From contig NC_135561.1 of assembly GCF_964340395.1 (NCBI RefSeq), forward strand, positions 1,079,001 to 1,143,000: a DNA stretch of 64,000 nucleotides, given 5' to 3'. This DNA is from Glandiceps talaboti. Its lineage: Eukaryota > Hemichordata > Enteropneusta > Spengelidae. Positions 34,493 through 63,722 of this stretch are shown piece by piece; position 1 is the stretch's first letter; each line of letters starts with the position of its first letter. Under the pieces are notes generated by a model. It did not search any database. It was not told where the DNA came from and worked only from the letters and a program-made list of their open reading frames with translations. A program made the translations under genes and the position numbers.

Positions 34493-34545
<53 letters not shown>
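34492..34545. repeat. (TA)n microsatellite
   Basis: About 26 TA dinucleotides. Confidence 0.98.
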
Positions 34546-34547
<2 letters not shown>

Positions 34548-34797
34548 CTATTCGTTGTGCGACAGTGCTGAGACATTAGTTTCTGAGTCTCGTACATTAG
34601 CGTGTGCGGGCAATAGTCAAAGCAATGAGGGCCATTTGTCTGAAGTAAACCTTTAAAATAAGCTTCTATCTAGATTTCAAGAAAACACACAAAACATCAT
34701 GCGTCAACTGATGCACGTCACGTGATGTAGACAAAGTATGTTAGTATCAACCTAAATGAAAGATGCCAGCGTTTAGGGGACTAGTTATTTGTCATTG

Positions 34798-35032
34798 TCG
34801 GGGGGGGGGGGTCATTTTGAAAAACACCACTTGACGTGCCATGGGGGGGGGGCATTTTGTCATTTTAGAAACACAACTTGAAGTGCCATGGGGGGGGGGG
34901 GGGTTAGAAACACAACTTGAAGTGCCATGAGGAGAGGGGGTTCATTTTAGAAACACAACTTGAAGTGCCATGGGGGGGGGGGTCATTTTAGAAACACAAC
35001 TTGAAGTGGGGGGGGGGGGGCACTTTGAAAAA
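34798..35032. repeat. Poly-G minisatellite, ~5 copies of about 45-60 bp
   Basis: Units contain tcattttagaaacacaactt, gaagtgccatg and 8-13 G. Each copy's G-run differs in length. Confidence 0.93.
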
Positions 35033-35039
35033 CAATTAA

Positions 35040-36950
35040 GTAGTGTTTTTGTCATTTTCGTGCCATGAAATGACTCATGAACACTGTAATTATCAATTGT
35101 CGATACCCTACCCATTTTTCCACGGACCGTAGTTATGAAATAGGAGTGTCAATACTTTAGTATTTGGGATATGTTATTTAAAAACGTCTTATTGTGTGTA
35201 TCAGGTTATAGCTAGGGTGACTAGACTAGACTACTCAGTTTGTGATCATTATATAATGTACATGCATGTAATTGATATCCCTTCCTTTCATTACTTGATA
35301 CAATACATATACAGGGTATATATGGATCAGCAAACACAGCTGATGTTTGAACGCGCCATTTGTGATTTAATCATGTTGTCATTATAACAATAAAAAGAAA
35401 TTCTGCTTCCTGTGTCTGAGTGAAAATGTAGCCGTATTATAGTATTGGCTACATCTGAATATATAGAGAAAATTATGAAAGTTTGGTATTTAATGCATTG
35501 CATATAATGTTGTATGTGATTCAGTCTGCACATTTCTGTTACGTGTCATACAGTGTATAATAACATTTTTAGAAATTAGTGTGCTTTTAACTGTCAACAT
35601 TTGTTAGATGTCTGATGACACATTTCCATAGAAAGAGTTCCTGCAATGAGACTCCTACAGATTTATGCTGAGGTAGGTTCTAGACGAGCATGACGCTAGC
35701 TTTATAAATACAAATTTTACCAGTAACGTCATCTATGCGGTCAGATAACATTATTCAACTACATTCAATAGAAGCATTGCAGTAAGACCCTACACTCTAC
35801 TTGCAAGCTAATACATTGATATGTCAAAAAGATGCCTGGGGGAGGGGGTGTTGCATTTTGGAAAAGTGGTCGATATGCTTACTGAGGGGTCGGGGGATTT
35901 TTTTGGTCATCGGAACTGGAGGGGATCAGTTTGAAAAAAAAAACATGAACAATTCCAAAGTACCCCACCCCACCCCAGTCAGTTAAAAATGGCCGGTTCC
36001 TAATAGCCCCAAGCCAACTTTCCTATTGTACAATCTTGTGTCCCCTTGTTGTTCGTATACATCATCCCCAATATTACAGGAACATAATCCTATTATCTAG
36101 CCTTTATGACCATTTACACAGCACAAATTGATAGCGACCAGATGTGTACAAATCATCTATGATATATTAAAAACAGATTAATTTGTAATCTTCTGTACAC
36201 GGAGTTTTTGACTGTTTGCAAGATATCATTTTGAAATTCAGAACGTAGAAATTGTCACGATTTTCGAAACTGAGTACTCGAGTAGTCGCGACGTGACTGA
36301 GAGATTACTGCCAAGATACTGGATAACGGATAATTGTGTTGGGCGAGGTTTTTCTTAATTGGAAAGTCAGAGATATAAAATAGAAATCAGATAAATTAGT
36401 CGAAATCCACTACAGGGTTATAATATCTAGTGACAAGACTTCGCCGAAGTCGTTGCCTACGGCGTTTCCAATCGAGGACTGCACAGGTCCCAGGTCTACT
36501 CTATATACTCTATGTGTATTCAAGTGACAGTTGACTACGGTGGCCCAGAGATAACATAGGAACAATACATTTATGAAAGAAATAATTAATTTTTTGAGAG
36601 CAAAATATTGAGTACAAGGATGAAACTTTTCTTTCATAGAACAAAACATTGGGGGTTTTTTGGTTCAAAATAGAAATATCAAAGCAAAAAGTTCAAATTT
36701 GTAAGGCAAAACTTCCTTTTACAAAGCAGACAATTTATTTGCATAACAAGATTTTCACTTCTTGAGGCCAAATCTTTTTTACGTTGACAATATATTTGAA
36801 CTTTATAAGTCTAAAACTTTCATTTGTTCCCTCTTCAAGCTATATAGTCACCACTCAACACATGGAGAACTCTCCATAGTCATCTTTTGAAATGTTACAG
36901 TAGTAATCGTTATGACCTTCTGTAGGACCTCTTATCGAGATTAGTAATCA
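35040..36950. other. Intergenic, no gene seen
   Basis: Unique AT-rich sequence. Short open frames (for example near 35196, 35801 and 36410) have no recognisable domains, and I found no credible chain of splice sites. Confidence 0.4.
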
Positions 36951-36954
36951 ATTG

Positions 36955-37036
36955 ACTGCCACGTGACGTGTGAATTTACTGTCACGTGACGTGTGAATTT
37001 TACTGTCACGTGACGTGTGAATTGACTGTCACGTGA
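36955..37036. promoter_or_regulatory. Tandem cluster of four CACGTG E-boxes
   Basis: CACGTG at 36960, 36983, 37007 and 37030, spaced 23-24 bp. Three of the four are embedded in cacgtgacgtgtgaatt units; the second and third carry gtcacgtgac, the palindromic CLEAR/TFE-type E-box. It is either a binding-site cluster or simply a short minisatellite. Confidence 0.6.
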
Positions 37037-37509
37037 TAAGTTAATTGAATTGTGATGAATCGTTCAATACTTTGTTTTTATTACCATGAAACATGTTCTT
37101 CGTTTATAACTTATATGAGTCGTTACACTAAGCATTTGACCAATATGAAAGGACTAGTAATTGCTTTGCTCTTCGGCACTGTTATTAAAACTGTTAAAGT
37201 CAATGACCTAGTTGAGTCAATGTCGAGAGAAATGACAAAACAAACAGAAGTTAGGTGTGTGTAAAACATTGCATATACCAGTAAAAGTAAACCAGATGTC
37301 AATATGATCAAAGAGAAGGCTCTATTTGTTTTATTTACCATGTTTGACAACTATTGGACTTGTCCTCTCTTCATCGAGTGACAGCCTTCGTATGGTAAAC
37401 CACGTGCATACACTATCCATACACCTGTATGTTTGGATGGTCAGATAAAATGAGTATTCACTATCAACACATTTGAGGGTAAACCAGGTGTATTTATTAT
37501 CAATAAATA

Positions 37510-37512
37510 CGA

Positions 37513-37582
<70 letters not shown>

Positions 37583-37900
37583 GTATCTCTATTTATCTAT
37601 CTAGCTGTATGTATGTATGTATGTATGTATGTATGTATGTATGTATGTATGTATGTATGTATGTATGTATGTATGTATGTATGTATGTATGTATGTATGT
37701 ATGTATATGTATGTATGTACGTACGTACGTACGTGTGTGTATGTATGTATGTATGTATGTATGTATGTATGTATGTATGTATGTATGTATGTATGTATGT
37801 ATGTATGTATGTATGTATGTATGAGTGCAAAGGCATATGCATGCATACACACATACACACAAGCAAGCAAACAAACAAACAAACAAACAAACAGACAAAC

Positions 37901-37942
<42 letters not shown>

Positions 37943-37945
37943 ATT
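37510..37945. repeat. Compound microsatellite (GTCT)n-(ATGT)n-(CAAA)n-(CA)n
   Basis: GTCT to about 37580, ATGT 37607-37823 with a gtacgtacgtacgtgtgt interruption, then CAAA and CA runs. Confidence 0.98.
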
Positions 37946-38424
37946 TAAGCGCTGACTACTGATCGACAGTTTGTAATGTATGACACAAAGAAACATATAT
38001 TTTCACAAACATTTTTTTATTAGTCTCTTCCAAGATCAATAATGATAACAATGGTAGATCTATCGTCAGTATTTTCCAACTCTGATAAAGCATCTAAACT
38101 AATGGCTCAAAATACAAATAATTAATTTTTGATGAATAATAGTTTGAATACAAATCACCTGTCCTAACCATCTACCGAACAGATTGATTATCCATCTTAT
38201 TGATCTATAGAATAACAATGTCTGACCTCACCCATTCCTTGATGAAATTAAGTTTTTGAGAATTCTACACAGTGAATGAAACATATTTCTCAACTTAGGA
38301 TGTATGGAAACTGGATTGTGTATACACATGTTATTATTTTCAGAGTACTGTTGTTCTACACCAAGCTATCTGCTATAATATTCAGGTAACGTTTTTGAAT
38401 TCATCGTACGTTGAATTAATTAAA

Positions 38425-38985
38425 AGTGTTCTTTTAAGTAACATAGAATCGAGTGTTTAAGCAATTTTAAATGAAGTGTTTAAATAACATGAAATTAAGT
38501 GTTTATATGATGTTGTATTAAGTGTTTAAATAATGTGAAATTAAGTGTTTAAATAATGTGAAATTAAGTGTTTAAATAATGTGAAATTAAGTGTTTAAAT
38601 AATGTGAAATTAAGTGTTTAAATAATGTGAAATTAAGTGTTTAAATAATGTGAAATTGAGTGTTTATATGATGCTAAATTAAGTGTTTATATGATGCTAA
38701 ATTAAGTGTTTAAATAATGTGAAATTAAGTGTTTAAATAACGTTGTATTAAGTGTTTTAAATAATGTGAAATTAAGTGTTTATATGATGCTAAATTAAGT
38801 GTTTATATGATGCTAAATTAAGTGTTAAAATAACGTGAAATTAAGTGTTTAAATAACCTTGTATTAAGTGTTTAAATAATGTGAAATTAAGTGTTTAAAT
38901 AACGTTGTATTAAGTGTTTAAATAATGTGAAATTAAGTGTTTAAATAACGTTTTATTAAGTGTTTTAAATAACGTGGAATTATGT
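38425..38985. repeat. 23-bp minisatellite, about 24 copies
   Basis: Unit aattaagtgtttaaataatg plus tga. Variants are atatgatgcta and ataacgttgta. Degenerate copies persist to about 39190. Confidence 0.95.
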
Positions 38986-39220
38986 AATTACTTAAATGTT
39001 TAGGCATTGTGGAATAGAGTATGAGAAAAGGTGTTTGAGATATATCAAATCGAGTGTGGAATTAAGTGTTTTAAGCAAGGATGAACGGAGTGCACCATAA
39101 TGTGGAAACAATCCTGATTGGAGTGTCAATTATTAGCATAAATCAAATATTTCAACAGTGTGGAAATAAATATGATATCAAGTGTTTTAAGCATTTACTG
39201 TACTAGAGCTTAAACTATAA

Positions 39221-39226
39221 TTTATT
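39221..39226 (-). terminator. Candidate poly(A) signal of the neuropeptide gene
   Basis: AATAAA on the minus strand, 200 nt past the stop codon at 39426-39428. Confidence 0.5.
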
Positions 39227-39425
39227 GATTTTCTAATAAACATATATTTATCACTTAAGACACATCTGCAAGCATAACATTATAAAATTGCGCTTCATCA
39301 CGAATATTAAAAACGTGAACTCCTTAAAATAAATCTTGGCATAATTATCAAATTAACGACCAGTAAATCAAAATGATCTTCGTTAGTCATCTGTGATTTC
39401 TTAAAACAATGCGATGCATAATTTT

Positions 39426-56030
<16,605 letters not shown>

Positions 56031-57136
56031 ATTTAAGATTGAAAATTTTGTGATCTGAAAAAAAAAATAAAACACATGTTCTTACAAATACAATAATGTA
56101 AATATTATTTTTAAGTCTTCTTATAGTCTCTGCAGGAAATATACGAACTATGCAATTTTGAATAGTAAACCAAAGTGGCCATATGGATGAGAATTTGGTA
56201 TTTTTAGCTTACAAACCAATTTTGTCATGGCTTCCCACTTGACAAATCAATAGGTTTAGGTTTTTTAAATGTGTACAAAGTTTGTCATTGTACGTACAGT
56301 ATCAAACTTTTTACACATTCATTATGATTTTGCAATTTATTGACTTACGAACAAGGACTTAGCATGTGTTGTTTCACATTGATTTTTCAAGTAGGAAGCC
56401 ATGATAAAATTGTTTTATAAATTGAAAATTCAAAATAAATACCCAATGCTCGTCCACTAGGTTATAAACCGGAATCATAAATCGATTTACTATCAAGGGT
56501 TTCAATTCAGTTTTATTTCACTTCATACTTGGGTGAATCTGACAAATAATGTGTTATCTTTATAACTGTGGAAAGAGAGATAACATGTATTTACAGTTTA
56601 TAACTGTGGAAAGATAGATAACATGTATAACAGTTCAAACTTTCAGACACAAACTGCGCCGTCAATTAAATCGATGTACAAACAGTTGTTCTTTTCTGTC
56701 GAGTAAGTCTAAAAATTATCGGTTTCTATGGCAATACGACATATCGTTGGTGATGTACCTCTCAATGAATTCACAATTGTGTAACAAAGACCTCTCAAAG
56801 CTTAACTCATCACATTTAAGAAACGAATGGTATTTCCATTAACTCATAGAATTATATATGGTTTGTGGTATGGATAGATATGTTTATACCGTACATTACG
56901 TTCGTGTTTGCATCCCTTTGTTCTATCGACAACATGGATTTGAATAACTAGCGGCTAAAAAGAATCGCAAAGACTTTGAATCCATCTTCTTTTGTTTGCC
57001 AAATTAAAGGACAAACTGTTTGACCGCTTAGTAAAACATCAAAAAGAACATTGTTGTAATATCGGTTAAATCTCAATCAACGCTAATACAGATTGATTCT
57101 CGGAGTGAGATATCACTCAGAAATGTGTGTACCTAC

Positions 57137-57301
57137 CGGTTACGCTGCTATACCGAAAGAACACAGTTTAGTGATAATCGCAATATGATATGGTTGATCG
57201 TAAGCGCATTACAGAGACTCCAACTCGTCGAGATAATCACTCCAAGTCCTTCCTTTTATACACCAAATGACACGAGTCACTCGGATGCTCCGTCCTATTG
57301 G
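57137..57301 (-). promoter_or_regulatory. Candidate promoter and 5' UTR exon of the neuropeptide gene
   Basis: Minus-strand TATAAAAGG at 57252-57260 with CCAAT at 57297-57301, 37 bp upstream. A start site would fall near 57225-57230. A donor-like ccg/gtaggt at 57136/57137 would end a ~90-nt non-coding exon. This lies 1.1 kb before the signal-peptide exon, which itself needs an upstream exon. Confidence 0.5.
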
Positions 57302-57553
57302 TCAATTCTCAAGAGCCAATTTTTTTCTGCAAAAATTACGCTGTATCATTTTAGGAGAGAGAATATACCACCCATGTCATCATTACGCTAGGCATACTGC
57401 AGTGTTTTGCCTAATTTGCATATGTAATATGCACACGTCATCTCTATCTACACAACCTGGGGGCGTCAGCGACCACTTTCGCATTCAGCTACGTAAATTA
57501 ATACGTTTATCGTATGTTTTGACAAACTCAACCCGCCAACCGTATTAACCAGA

Positions 57554-57610
57554 ATGAATGAATGAATGAATGAATGAATGAATGAATGAATGAATGAATG
57601 AATGAATATG

Positions 57611-57645
<35 letters not shown>

Positions 57646-57892
57646 ATGTATGTATGTATGTATGTGTGTATGTATGTATGTGTGTATGTGTGTATGCGTG
57701 TGTATGTATGTATGTATGTATGTATGTATGTATGTATGTATGTATGTATGTATGTATGTATGTATGTGTGTGTGTGTATGTGTGTGTGTATGTATGTGTG
57801 TGTGTATGTATGTATGTATGTATGTATGTATGTATGTATGTATGTATGTATGTATGTATGTATGTGTGTGTATATATGTATGTATGTACGTT
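57554..57892. repeat. (GAAT)n-(TCTG)n-(TATG)n microsatellite block
   Basis: About 13 GAAT, then TCTG, then long TATG with gtgt interruptions. It starts about 250 bp upstream of the candidate neuropeptide promoter. Confidence 0.98.
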
Positions 57893-57899
57893 TGTATAC

Positions 57900-60670
57900 A
57901 TGTTTATACATCCGGAACAAAACAATGGAAAGCCAGCTTCATACAAGAAGTGAAACTTGGTATTCTGTTTTCTCAGTGGGCACTATATCCGATTATACCA
58001 TATAAGCTTTAAACATGACGTTCTAACCAGGGTAACCAGGGTAACGAGATTATTTTTGATTTAATAAATTGTATAACTTACTGCGAACTATTTAAAACGA
58101 ATTACACTTTAGCATATCATTGAAGAGGATTTGTGCAAAAAGTTATATATACCCTAAATAATTAGTCACTTCCTGTTATCCAACAAATAATCTATTTTTT
58201 CAATATTTCATCACCTAATATCATTGCAAACTACTTTCGTTTTCATATCATTTTCTATAATATACTTAGTGATGTTAAGTTTTGGTCCAATTTAGGTGAA
58301 TGAATTTTGCATTTTGCATAGTAAGTGCAAGTAGGCGAGTTTTCACTTTGTATCTAGTATATGGTTGACTTAAGTCATAAACGTGGTGTCCGATGTATTC
58401 CTGTAACGTTTAGTAAATTTAGCATATATCAAATAGTCTTTTCCTGCAAGTTGACGACACACCTCAAAGGCACAAAAAATGAATTTACATGTCTTTAGGG
58501 TAATTTTCATGAATATTTAAAGGTGTTCTAAAGCATAATTTGTATTTGGCAGAAATCAAACCTGGTATTTGAGATGCACGTATTAACTACCAACAGACAT
58601 ACTAAAAGTGGGGGATACTCCTGTTATAATTAACAATAAATCGATTGTTATGTCATTGAAAACATGCATCGACATTAAATATTATATTATCGGAGATTAT
58701 AGGAGGTTTTACTTTGAATCGTGCAAGAAAGCTTATACCGTCAACTTGTCCTACTTCTGTCCTAGACACATCACCTACTATTTAAGAATGTATCTAGGCA
58801 ATGTGTTGTCTAAACGTCTATCTTTAAGTGAAAGTTTAAAATATCACAAGTATACCGTAGAAATAAATGTCCTGATAGGTGAAAATTTGTAAACTTTCAC
58901 CCTTTCAATATCCGCCGTCTAATTACTTAATAAACACTAGTTAGGTATTGTGCACGTATACTGTAGATACAGAGATGACACGTAGAGAGGAATTCATTTC
59001 GTGTTCTCTTCAAACATTAAACGGAATCTACATTCAAACAAAAATGATATCTTCATGATACATCAGACCAAAAGATGCGCTTTGACATTGAATACACCGA
59101 GATATACATTCTGATAGTGACATCGGAATTCAATCTACAACCTCTCAATCGGAAAAACACTCTTTGAGATGTCAAATTCTAAAAAACACGTTTTTTGAAT
59201 TTTGAACAGAATATACAGTACGACATTGTATTGAAACACACAATACAATGTAGCACAGGAGTAGTCGGTAGTACATCGAAACAAATGTAATAATACTAAA
59301 TCCTGAAATATACTGTTCATTTAGGAGGCTTTGAAATGGGTGTCGGTATCGTGCTTATTAAGAATGTAATTATAAATGCTATAAAGCATAATACGAATGT
59401 CACGTGAGAGGTTTGACGCACTCTATTGGATAAAATTCTTGATTTGCCTAAACCATATCTTGTTATTGTGAAAAAAAACAACCCACGGGTGAAATCATTT
59501 TTTTACAGTTCACATGTCTCACGGATTTCAAATCACCGTACGGCTAGCTAAAATCCATGCATGTACACTTCAATGTAGTAACCAGTCAAATACGATGTTT
59601 CTAGTCGTGGAGAATTGTAACGCGATCCATGTACTCTTCCCTTCATCTATTCATTTCCCTTTCAGCTGGGCCTGTGTAACTGAGACACGTGATCTGATAA
59701 AGTATGTTTTGACAAGATAGTCATACCTGCTAGCTATGTTTGCACTCCTGATTAAAAGATACATAATACGTACAAGGAAATGGACAAAGGCTTTCTTTAG
59801 AAGTGAGCAGAACACAAATGGACGACATATTGCCCGAACATGATATTGGAAATTAATTTTATTTATAGAAAAACTGAATATGTTCTATATAATTCTGATG
59901 AAAAAATCCAGTCTCTAATCATAGTGATTTTGTCAAATGTCTAAATAATAAATACACTTGTATGAAAGCATAAATATTTGATAGTATCTTTATTAGCATC
60001 ATGTACATGCTGTAAAAGCATGGCTCAATCCACCGATCACAGTACCAAAGCATTACTAATGTTTTCCTGAATCTCAAGTCAGCTATTGCAACCCGAACAT
60101 ATTGAAACGATCCGAGCAAGTTGACACTGCCTGTAATACAGAAATGTAGAACAGTATATAGGTGTGTAGTAATAGTGAACCGCGTGGGATTATCAGTTCA
60201 TTATATATACGTACATGCTATACCATTGGGGCCTGAGGATGCACCACAGCTGAGTATTAATAAACCAACCTCATAGCTTTTTCCTTAACCTACGTATCCG
60301 GGACATGGTCACATTGTATAAAAAGCGGGAATAGATAACTACAGATTTTCTCTCATCTATAATAGTAGTGTCGACATGAGCAACCTCAAGTTCAGCACTT
60401 CAAGGGTTTGATTTAAAATTCCAATATGTTGAGAAGGTTAGATATTGCAAATATGTCAGAATACCTGATTTATATCGAACAAAATGTCTATCCACTCATA
60501 CCATTTAGTAAATATTGGACATTGTTGTCTAAATGTGTGATATTAAAAAAATAAAGATAGCCTTAGAATTGTGTATTTGAAACATATTTATACCACACAT
60601 GGTTGGTTTGCCGCCAACTTGAGGAGGATTTACTAGTTGTTAGGACGAACGTCATTTAAAGAATTCCTCA
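57900..60670. other. Intergenic, no gene confirmed
   Basis: Unique AT-rich sequence. A 94-codon plus-strand frame at 58608-58892 has balanced composition but no recognisable domain and no supporting signals; I treat it as chance. Confidence 0.4.
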
Positions 60671-60677
60671 GTTTCTG

Positions 60678-60736
60678 TACCTGTATCTGTATCAGTATCT
60701 GTATCTGTATCTGTATCTGTATCTGTATCTGTATCG
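60678..60736. repeat. 6-bp (TATCTG)n repeat
   Basis: About 9 units of tatctg, directly next to the LINE fragment. Confidence 0.95.
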
Positions 60737-60814
60737 TAGACGCACAAGCACCAATATTAGGTGTCGCGTACGTAGTCAAGGGTCACGTGTGGGGCAACGC
60801 AATCAAATTTAAAG

Positions 60815-61570
60815 TACTAAGGCTGATAGCATTGAGTGCAGTTCTGAAGGCTTGTTATTGGGTGCACAGTGAGCTTCTTCAGGTAGCACATTCCATAGAG
60901 GCAGTGTTTTTTGGATATAATGGATGACTCGATAGCAGTTTTTATTTGTGGTTATCACTTTGTATTTATGAATGTCTGATTGCCTTGTATGTACTGAACG
61001 TGAAGTATTTGATGATTGAAGGTATTCGTTAATGTTGTTTGGTGTGAATCCATGAGTCCCTTTATATATTGTGATTAAGTGTGAATTAGTGCGTCGATCC
61101 TGAAGTCATTCCCATTTGAGTTTGTTCAATATAGCAGTGATACTTGATTCCCCCTGTAGTCTCCAACAGCAAAACGAGCAGCACGATGTTGTATTCTTTC
61201 AACTTTATTACTATCTGACTTATACTGGGGGTCCCAAATAGCAGAGCAATATTCCAGTCGCGGTCTGACCAACGATTTGGAGGCTATGGCTTTGCTAGAG
61301 TAGCATCATGCCTTGTTGTACCCCAGATGTTACTCTTGCTTTAGTAGATGATTCTCCCTAAAGGATTACTTGTTGATGCCGATTAGTAAGGAGAAACTGA
61401 TCCATTTCAAGGTGTTACCTCTAATGCCAATGTTGTTAAGCTTCATCAGGAGTCGTTGATGGGGTACAGAGTCGAATGCCTTACTAAAATCCATGATTAT
61501 AAGATCTGCTTGGCTTTTGTTGTCGAGAATCTTAGCAAGGTCATGAACTAAAGCTGCAAATTGGTTGTCA
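60815..61570 (-). pseudogene. Broken non-LTR reverse transcriptase (CR1/L2-type), minus strand
   Basis: Reading the minus strand from 61570: DNQFAALVHDLAKILDNKSQ, ADLIIMDFSKAFDSVPHQRL and LNNIGIRGNTLKWI are classic reverse transcriptase core motifs. After a frameshift come TKARVTSGVQQG, then SLVRPRLEYCSAIWDPQY, VERIQHRAARFAVGDY and, near 60880, LPLWNVLPEEAH. These follow the C-terminal order of such ORFs, but the YxDD-containing segment between GVQQG and KAIASKSLVRP is deleted, so the enzyme is dead. The 5' side is cut off by the 29-bp minisatellite. Confidence 0.88.
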
Positions 61571-63648
61571 CATGGATAAATGAAGTAATAGGTGAAATCA
61601 GTGGATAAATGAAATAATAGGTGAAATCTGTGAGTAAATGAAACAATAGGTGAAATCTGTGAGTAAATGAAACAACAGGTGAAATCAGTGGATAAATGAA
61701 ACAACAGGTGAAATCAGTGGATAAATGAAACAACAGGTGAAATCAGTGGATTAATGAAACAATAGGTGAAATCAGCGGACAAATAACACAATAGGTGAAG
61801 TCAATGGACAAATGAAACAATAGGTGAAATCAGTGAATAGATGAAACAATAGGTGAAGTCAATGGACAGATGAAAAAATAGGTGAAATCAGTGGACAAAT
61901 AAAACACTAGGTGACGTCAGTGGACAAATGGAACAATAGGTGAAGTTAATGGATCAATAAAACAATAGGTGAAATCAGTTGATAAATAAAACAATAGGTG
62001 AAGTCAGTGGATAATTGAAATAATAGGTGAAGTATATGGACAGAGGAAACAATAGATGAAGTCAATGGACAAATGAAACAAAATAGGTGAAATCAGTCGA
62101 TAAATGAAACAATAGGTGAAATTAGTGGACAAATGAAAGAATAGGTGAAATCAGTGGATAAATGAAACAATAGGTGAAGTCAATGGACAAATGAAACAAA
62201 ATAGGTGAAATCAGTCGATAAATGGAACAATAGGTGAAATCAGTGGATAAATGAAACAACAGGTGAAATCTGTGAGTAAATGAAACAATAGGTGAAATTA
62301 GTGGACAAATGAAAGAATAGGTGAATCAGTGGATAAATGAAACAATAGGTGAAGTCAATGGACAAATGAAACAAAATAGGTGAAATCAGTCGATAAATGA
62401 AACAATAGGTGAAGTCAATGGACAAATGAAACAATATGTGAAGTCAGTGGATAAATGAAACAAAATAGGTGAAGTCAATGGACAAATGAAACAATATGTG
62501 AAGTCAGTGGATAAATGAAACAAAATAGGTGAAGTCAATGGACAAATGAAACAATATGTGAAGTCAGTGGATAAATGAAACAAAATAGGTGAAATCAATG
62601 GACAGAGGAAACAATAGATGAAGTCAATGGACTAATGAAACAAAATAGGTGAAATCAGTCGATAAATGAAACAATAGGTGAAATCAGTCGATAAATGAAA
62701 CAATAGGTTAAATCAGTGGACAAATGAAACAATAGGTGAAATCAGTGGGTAAATGAAACAATAGGTGAAATCAGTGGATAAATGAAACAATAGGTGAAAG
62801 TAGTGGACAAATGAAAGAAAATAGGTGAAATCAGTCGATAAATGGAACAATAGGTGAAATCAGTGGATAAATGAAACAACAGGTGAAATATGTGAGTAAA
62901 TGAAACAATAGGTGAAATTAGTGGACAGATGAAAGAATAGGTGAAATCAGTGGATAAATGGAACAATAGGTGAAGTCAATGGACAAATGAAACAAAATAG
63001 GTGAAATCAGTCGATAAATGAAACAATAGGTTAAATCAGTGGACAAATGAAACAATAGGTGAAATCAGTGGATAAATGAAACAATAGGTGAAAGTAGTGG
63101 ACAAATGAAAGAATAGGTGAAATCAGTGGATAAATGAAACAAAATAGGTGAAATCAGTCGATAAATGAAACAATAGGTGAAATCAGTCGATAAATGAAAC
63201 AATAGGTGAAATCAGTGGACAAATGAAACAATAGGTGAAATCAGTGAGTAAATGAAACAATAGGTGAAAGTAGTGGACAAAGAAAGAATAGGTGAAATCA
63301 GTGGATAAATGAAACAATAGGTGAAGTCAATGGACAAATGAAACAATAGGTGAAGTCAATGGACAAATGAAACAATAGGTGAAATCAGTGGATAAATGAA
63401 ACAATAGGTGAAAGTAGTGGACAAATGAAAGAATAGGTGAAATCAGTGGATAAATGAAACAATAGGTGAAGTCAATGGACAAATGAAACAATAGGTGAAA
63501 TCAGTCGATAAATGAAATAATAGGTGAAATCAGTCGATAAATGAAACAATAGGTGAAATCAATGGATCAATGAAATCAGTGGACAAATGAAACAATAGGT
63601 GAAGTCAATGGACAAATGAAACAATAGGTGAAGTCAATGGGTAAATTA
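61571..63648. repeat. 29-bp minisatellite, about 70 copies
   Basis: Unit gataaatgaaacaataggtg followed by aaatcagtg. Variants (gtcaatggac, aaaataggtg) recur in blocks, so the array has higher-order structure. Some units are 30 bp. Confidence 0.96.
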
Positions 63649-63649
63649 A

Positions 63650-63722
63650 AGTCTGTCTCTCTATCTGTCTCTGTCTCTGTCTCTGTCTCTGTCTCTGTCT
63701 CTGGCTCTGTCTCTGTCTCTTC
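63650..63722. repeat. (CTCTGT)n repeat
   Basis: About 11 hexamer units directly following the 29-bp array. Confidence 0.95.

Noticed and set aside
58608-58892. 94-codon frame as a gene
   Set aside because: No domain, no signal peptide and no supporting splice or poly(A) signals; such a length is expected by chance in 64 kb.
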